Positions 57,847-64,000 of a stretch of DNA of 64,000 bases are shown in pieces. Position 1 is the stretch's first letter. Each line of letters begins with the position of its first letter. The notes beneath the pieces are model-generated. The model did no database searches. It saw only the letters and a list, made by a program, of their open reading frames with translations, and was not told the origin of the DNA. The DNA comes from Nemophila menziesii. Taxonomy: Eukaryota > Streptophyta > Magnoliopsida > Boraginales > Hydrophyllaceae. A program made the position numbers and the translations under genes. The stretch spans positions 22,563,211 through 22,627,210 of the forward strand of contig JARWIR010000018.1 of NCBI GenBank assembly GCA_029959085.1, given 5' to 3'.

Positions 57847-60245
57847 GCATATGACAAAGTCAATTGGACTTTTTGGGATAAAATAATGGAAAACTGGATT
57901 TTTGTGAAAAATGGAGGGATTGGATTCACAATTCTATCTCGACGCCCTCGTTTCAAGTCAACGGCGAAAGTCTCAAAAAGTTTAGTTTGGCGCAAGGTTT
58001 AAGACAGGGTGATCCACTATCACCACTTGTATTTTCTTTAATGACGGAAGGCCTTATCGGACTCATAAACTATAAATATATAGATTGTTAAATAAAAAGG
58101 AATTAATATCACCAGAAAATGTCTGAAGCTTACTCGTCTCTTATTTTCAGATGACGTGTTATTTTTTGTTAATGTAAACAATGGAGAAAACAAAGAATTT
58201 AAAAACACAATTAAAGAATATTGCGAAGCATCTAGTCAAAAATTCAATCTCCATAAATCATCAGTTTTCTTTGGGAAGGGTATGAAGGAGGAAGATATGG
58301 AGGAATTTTCCAACCAACTTGGTATGCCTAGAATGTATTCCCCGAGAAAATATCGAGGGAGTCCCTTAACTCTAACAAGAGCTAAGACAAAAAACTTTAA
58401 CTATATTAAAGATCGTATCATCTCAAAATCAGTCGGATGTGCTGCAAAGCTATTTCCGAAGGAGGAAAAAATGTTCTTATCAAGACAGTTCTTCAAGCTA
58501 TATCAAACTACATTTTATCTATCTTTGAATTCCCTAAAGTATTGTGTAAAATAATGGCGAGTCTGGTTGCTAAATTTTGGTGGAACACTCAGGAGAAAAA
58601 AATTCATTTGATCGCCTGGAAAAAACGGCTAGAGCTAAAGTCGTGGGGATATAGGTTTTAGGGACTTCCAGAAAATAAATTTTCCTTGTTGACTAATCAA
58701 GCTTGGAGGTTACTCAAAATTCCCGATTCTCTGGTTGCAAGGATTTTCAAAGGAATTTATTATCCGAGATTTACATTTTGGAATGCAAAACTTAAGAAAA
58801 AAAGATCATGGAGTTGGGAAAGTATGTATAAAGGGCTCGAGATTTGAGGAAACATTGCATTTGGAAAATCGGGAATGACTTGTCAATTAATATTTGGAAC
58901 GATAAATGGATTAGGTAACCATACTACCTTGATAAGCCTCTCTAGTGTAATTTAGAAGTGGTAGCCCAACTTTTTAACAAGGACATGACGGGATGGGATA
59001 TGGACACTTTAAAATTGGTCTGCTCGGTATACTTGATTAATGATATCATATGTATTCCAGTGTTACATTTGAATAAGGAAGATAACATCGTCTGACCACA
59101 CACTAAAGAGGGGGTTATATAGTACTAAGTCAGGGTATCACGCTTTGTCTCATTGCAAAATTGAAAAAAAGGGTCAAAGTTCGAGGGCAAGTGAGATCTA
59201 TAATAGTGAATCTTGGAAGATGATCTGGTCTATGAATGTACATGCAAAAGTGAAACATTTTGGATGGAAGGCAATTAATGATGCCATTCCTTCTAAAAAG
59301 AATCTCAAGAAAAGGAAATGTGTGGATAATGCAACATGTGAATGGTGCGAATCGGAGGACGAATCAGTAATGCATCTTCCTTGTAAATGCCAGTTCAGTT
59401 GCCAAGTTTGGGGTTCAAAGTTTCAAATTAGGGTGGATAAAGACTTTAAAGGGAATTTCGACGAATGGCCCATTTCGATGATCAGTAGCCTTACCTAGAT
59501 GGGTGTTAATCAGAGATACGCGTCATCCTTCATCTTATGTACTATGTGGTTTATTTTGAAGACTCGGATGGAAGAACATTTTGATATGAAAAGATAGGAT
59601 CACAGGTATATCACTAAAAAAAAGTCAACTCATACATGGCCAATTTGTTCGAGGTGGCTAGAACGAAAGATAAACCAAGTAATGTTAATAATCATGAGAA
59701 TAATACAATTAATTAAATCAAAATTTACAATGATGAGAGAAAGGTAGTTTGGCTTAATGATGCATCTTTTACTAAGAATGGGAACCGGCTGGAATCGTGT
59801 CACTTTCCATTAATCAAGACGGGGATGTTGTTCATAAAGTACTCAAGAAAGGGAAAATTGAAAATTCTACAAGGGGAAGCATAGGCAGTCCTTTTCGCCT
59901 TGATCTTGGCAGCCGATCTCTCTCTCTCTCTCTCTCTCATGCGTAGCTCGTTCTACTCTGATAACCTTGAATTGGTTCAATGAATTGCTCAAATAGTGGA
60001 AATTAATTGGAAATTGCGACCAATCATTGAGGAAATTTGAAAATGGTTGGCAAAATTCCCGGAATGGAAGGTTAGACATATTAGAAGGGATCGTAATAGA
60101 ATTGCGGACTTTGCAGCTAAATTTACAAGATTGAGTCATGATATGAAGGATTGGAAAGCAAGCAACGTTGTTGAAAGTTATTAGTATCTGGAAAGAATCC
60201 TCACTTATTAGTAATTTCGATAGATACTTCGTATTTTTACCGACA
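57847..60245 (+). mobile_element. 5'-truncated LINE: reverse transcriptase end, zinc finger and RNase H, decayed
   Basis: Starts in the reverse transcriptase (AYDKVNW near 57847, family 'A-F-D-x-V-x-W'), then RQGDPLSPL-like near 58000, LFSDDVLFFVN near 58145 (catalytic 'F-x-D-D' reads FSDD), KSSVFFGKGM and RKYRGSPLTL near 58350. A C-terminal zf-RVT segment (MNVHAKVKHFGWKA, CEWCESEDESVMHLPCKCQ) lies at 59145-59498, and an RNase H-like part begins VWLNDASFTKNGN near 59748. It ends ATTTTTACCGACAAAAAAAA near 60253, a typical LINE tail. Frameshifts and stops throughout. Distinct from the LINE at 33231-38372, which lacks the RNase H part. Confidence 0.8.
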
Positions 60246-60249
60246 AAAA

Positions 60250-60590
<341 letters not shown>

Positions 60591-61458
60591 TATTAGAGAT
60601 CATCTAACCACTATTAGTAAAAAAATCATCCTTTACTATTACATTATTTATAAAATCTTGTAAAAATACATTTAAACTATACCCTTATTTTAAGTTTAAT
60701 TTATATTCTACCGAATCACTAATATCCTAAAAAATATATAAAAACTTTAAACCGCTCAACCATCAGAACCGCTATCCTTGCAGCTATCGTTGGCCCCTTC
60801 AACGAGAATGGTTAAAATAGAAAATATACTCCACCACCATCAATGGATGGCTTTTGAGGCGGATATTTTGGTTACCGCGCTTCTTTTGTTTCATCTCCAA
60901 TGTCGATTAATTTTTCTAGTGGGTATTCCTTCATGTTTGAGCAAAATGCATAAGACAATACAAGTACAGTCTTGGTGTGGATAATGAGGGGATAAGAATT
61001 TAGATGTCGTGATTTTATAGCTCAACTTTTTCTCCATCTGCAATGCTTTCATTTGGAGGGGCAATAAAGGTAATGGTGAAGTTAGAATTTCATGTCGTAA
61101 TTATGAATTGATCCCTAGCGAGTCATGGGTGTTGATCCCTCATGGGTGCAACAAATAATCAGTATCCATAAAAATTATACGTCTTTTCTCAATTTTTATT
61201 ATAAACTTGCATTACTATGCTAATATATATGGTATAACTGTGCGTAACTCGCAAGTAGTATTTCAAAGTTACATATTTACCTTTTAACCTTGTATCGTTA
61301 GTAATTCTAATGAAAACTAATTAAAAGCTTGGTTTGACTTCTCAGTATATATTATAAATTTTTGTAGATGTTGATAGCCCAATACAACCTCCCAATCAAT
61401 GACTTCAATATGTATTATAAATTTTTGTTATTATATTACAATAAAGGATGAATCATAT
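60591..61458. other. Intergenic sequence
   Basis: No gene I recognise. A 68-codon ORF at 60778-60984 has no known motif and I do not call it. Confidence 0.4.
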
Positions 61459-63166
61459 ATAGGGTTTTAGAAACACTATTTCTTCTCTATAGAGTAGTGT
61501 CTTGAAAGTTGTTCTTCTTAGGGACCTCATTTTATACAATAGTCTTTCCTACCCTTACTAACACTAAAAGACAAAAAATGTGATGTCACTGTTTCTCTCT
61601 CCACTACCTACCACTACCCACCTACCTCCAACCTCCCACCACCTACCACCGACCTCCAACCACCGACCACCGACCTCAGGCCACCAGTCACCGGTCACCG
61701 GAAAAAACATAGAGTACTCCGAGAATTTGCTGAGTACTCTGACAATTTTGCTGAGTACTCTATATATTTAAATGAGTACTCTATATATCCAACCACAGAC
61801 CACCGACTGCCAGAAAATTGCGAAGTACTCTAAGCAAATCTCGGAGTACTCTAAGAAAATCTCAGAGTACTCTGAGAAAATCTCAGAGTAGTCTGAGAAA
61901 ATCTCGGAGTACTCTGAGAAAAACTCGGAGTACTCTTAAAAATTGAGGACTAATATAAAAAAATTACAGAACAATTTATTTAACAAAAGTAATGAGTATT
62001 ATCAAAACAAATATATTATTTTCATATCTTATTACACAAGCCAAAAAAAAATTCTATCTGGTTTGACCAGATCTAGATCTGGTCAACCTACTGAAAAGAA
62101 AAAAAAAGGTACTCGTTGCTTCGCTGCTTCTTCCCAAACCGCCACCTTCGAACGACCTGAGCTCCCTTCTCGTCTCGTCGAAGAAGAAGAGGACCACCAC
62201 CACCATAACACTTCCACCTAGCTCCGATCTGCTCCCCCTTCGCTGCAGACTCCGGCGAATAAGGAGGTCAAGAAAGCAGCAGTTCTCGATCACGCTGGAG
62301 CACGCTGGATCTCCGATCTGCACACTTCCACCGACGAACTGCTGGAGCACGCTGGATCTCGATCACGAACGGAGATGAAGACAATTAGAGAACGCTGGAT
62401 CTCGATCTGCGAACAGTTAGAGGTGCAGCGCCGAGAAGGAACGCAGAAATGGAGGTGGTGGTACTGTTTTTTCCGGTGAACATTTCACTAGCTGGCTTGT
62501 CTTTTCCGACAAAACAAATCCACGCTGGAGAATAGCCGGAGCAAAGGTGGCTTCACGAACGCTGCTCAAACAGAGGTGGAGCAACAGTCTTCGAAAGGTG
62601 TAAATCTATCTTCGAAGCCATTGAATCAGCTTCGTACGGTGGTGGCTCTCCTTCACCGGCTATTCTGGAACGAAGAATAGCAGCGAGTTTCGAGCTTCAT
62701 TTCGTGATTTCCTCCATGGATGACGATAGGTGGAGCGCCGAGATGGTCACGAACAGTAACTCCGGTGAACTCCTCCATGGATGTGTGATGTGTTATGGTG
62801 GTGGTTATGTGGATGTGTTATGGTGGTGGTGGTGTTTTTGTGGAACCTCCATGGCTGCCATGAGAGGTTGCGAGAAGGGTGGTTGTGGTGGTGTGTTTTA
62901 GTGGTGGTGGTGGTTTTGGAGCTACTCACATCGGAGGGGAGAAATGGGGAGGAGAGGGAGGTGAGAGAAACTGGATCTGGATCTGAAAATGTAGTTTGTG
63001 GTATCTAAATTAATATATATAGGAAAAGAAAAAATAAAACGAGGGTAGAAAGGTAACAGGGGTTTTGGGGTTCATGTGTTAAAAAAGTTTCTGAGGTCTT
63101 TAGTAAGAAGAGGCTCTAGGTGGGGTGCTAACTCGAAGAGGGGGGTGTGTTCAAGACCCTAAGTGG
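61459..63166 (-). mobile_element. Element B: inverted relative of element A
   Basis: The left end TAGGGTTTTAGAAACACTAT TTCTTCTCTATAGAG and the right end GGGTCTTGAAC... (complement) GAGAAAATGCCACTTAGGG match the ends of element A in reverse order. Shared internal blocks: ACTAACACTAAAAGACAAAAA (61558), the CCACTACCTACC/CCACCGACC block (61600-61680), the GAGTACTC array, TCTGGTTTGACCAGATCTAG (62058), and CTTACTAAAGACCTC (complement, 63085-63100). The core (62100-62950) is GC-rich with GGTGGT runs and no convincing ORF. About 300 bp longer than A. Confidence 0.6.
61712..61935. repeat. Eight GAGTACTC palindromes plus variants (element B)
   Basis: Exact GAGTACTC occurs eight times, with two near copies (GAAGTACTC, GAGTAGTC). 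The right half is regular: a 20-bp unit of GAGTACTC followed by TGAGAAAATCTC, with strong dyad symmetry. Same position in the element as the element A array. Confidence 0.85.
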
Positions 63167-63174
63167 CATTTTCT

Positions 63175-63462
63175 CAACAATAAATTTTCAATAAAATTTG
63201 ACTTCATCCAGTGTGCTAGGTTTCGTGAGATTTACATTCATATCGTCAGTAGCCTTAGAATGTGCCACATCAAGAACATGATTAATATTCTGATTCCCTA
63301 CTATTAGATGGAGAATATATTTTTGATACCTCTGACTTTCATTATAGATTGAAAATATTTCTTATCGTGATTTTAATTTAAGCCAATTATTTTTAATTCT
63401 CGGAGTCTAATAGGTATTTCTTGAGCCAATACATCTCTAATGCTTTCATATAATAATTAAAA
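63175..63462. other. Intergenic sequence
   Basis: Nothing recognised. Confidence 0.4.
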
Positions 63463-63696
63463 GTAATGATATTTGTCACCTCTATTCCATTCATCCTTTT
63501 GTTACCTCATACATGACAGATTGCATGACATGACATATAAGTAATTTATTTACTTATCTTAATTAATTGTTTTATTCCTTAAATTAAATATTTTCTTAAT
63601 TATTTTATTCCTTACATGTCATGCAATGTAATCTGTCATGTAAGAAAGTGACAAAAAGGTGAAGAGAATAAGAGTAACAAATATCATTACTCGATA
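63463..63696. mobile_element. MITE-like element
   Basis: Inverted ends of about 70 bp: AGTAATGATATTTGTCACCTCT at the left (from 63462), and CAAATATCATTACT at the right edge (63680-63693). Inner parts also mirror: CATGACAGATTGCATGACATG (63513) against CATGTCATGCAATGTAATCTGTCATG (63615). AT-rich, about 230 bp, no ORF; target duplication not determined. Confidence 0.65.
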
Positions 63697-63754
63697 ATTA
63701 AAGCTTTCAAAATTGTCTTAAGATTCGGAAGCTTAACCGCCGCTAGTTAGAACA

Positions 63755-64000
63755 TTAACTAAAAAAAAATACATTAGGTTCGTAGTGGATATTTAATACA
63801 ATTCTGGGAGTTACACATCCTCTCCTATCACTCGTAATAAGTCTCCACAGGTTGTCCGGAAGATCCTCAAACTCAACATTTGCTTGCTCCTTTGCTCTTT
63901 TCTTCGGTAATATATGTATGGTTAATTCAAAATTTGAATGAACTTGTAAAATATCCATACATTCACGCCATAAAGATGTCTTTAAGAATTTTTATAACTA
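63755..64000 (-). CDS. Unidentified partial gene, C-terminal exon
   Basis: The minus-strand frame ending at a stop at 63755-63757 is open to at least 63958 and probably to about 63980 (LWRECMDILQVHSNFEL, LPKKRAKEQANVEFEDL, PDNLWRLITSDRRGCVTPRI, VLNIHYEPN). The composition is protein-like, with balanced charged and hydrophobic residues and few repeats. I do not recognise the family. It may be the final exon of a gene lying to the right of the window or a piece of another element. The next upstream bases (63959-64000) contain stops in this frame, so an intron or a start would lie there. Confidence 0.35.

Noticed and set aside
62054..63008. ORFs in the GC-rich core of element B
   Set aside because: They differ between A and B, run through GGTGGT/CACCAC repeats and show no domain; not supported as genes.

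Overview
The window is nuclear DNA of a dicotyledonous plant: AT-rich, spliced genes, and mostly transposable elements of plant-specific kinds. I cannot name the species. Only one host gene looks intact: an isoprenylcysteine methylesterase (ICME) with 11 coding exons at 27576-29849 (+). A possible partial gene runs off the right edge (63755-64000, -). Nearly all other recognisable coding sequence belongs to mobile elements or to gene fragments they carry.

Left part (1-8247): the remains of a Mutator-like element (MULE). It has a decayed transposase (+), a decayed coiled-coil accessory ORF (-) and clusters of a TGAGTAT-type motif. A 1,038-bp Athila-like solo LTR with the 5-bp target duplication ctaag is inserted in it.

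8248-26020 is a nest. A Ty1/copia element on the minus strand has 165/169-bp LTRs and target duplication tatac. Between the LTRs lie a remnant of its own RNase H, a piece of the autophagy gene ATG2 (antisense, with an intron boundary) and an F-box gene. A young, nearly intact Athila-type Ty3/gypsy element (11695-24506, -) sits inside the F-box fragment, with target duplication gtgtg. It has 1,561-bp LTRs differing at about five positions, an uninterrupted 1,891-aa Gag-Pol and a 438-aa downstream ORF. The F-box reading frame resumes exactly on its far side.

26021-31699 carries the ICME gene, with a MITE upstream and a tRNA-derived SINE in intron 3.

31700-46119 is an old Ty1/copia element (+) with LTRs of about 1.7 kb and a badly decayed pol. 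Within it are an L1-type LINE (-) whose 5' end is inverted, as in twin priming, and a 1.4-kb element 'A' with palindromic GAGTACTC arrays.

46600-50828 is a large inverted repeat whose two arms each carry an F-box pseudogene around a spacer of about 40 bp. Its transcript would fold into a long hairpin. Next come an Athila-like LTR fragment (50829-51376) and a non-autonomous Athila relative (51377-57846). The relative keeps LTRs, a tRNA-Asp-type primer site and 3' noncoding sequence shared with the intact Athila, but it has no pol. Its second LTR is cut and joined to a truncated LINE (57847-60245, +). Last come a fold-back element with a (TC)n core, element 'B' (61459-63166, an inverted relative of A), and another MITE.

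All calls come from reading the sequence by eye. Family names rest on remembered conserved motifs, not on searches.
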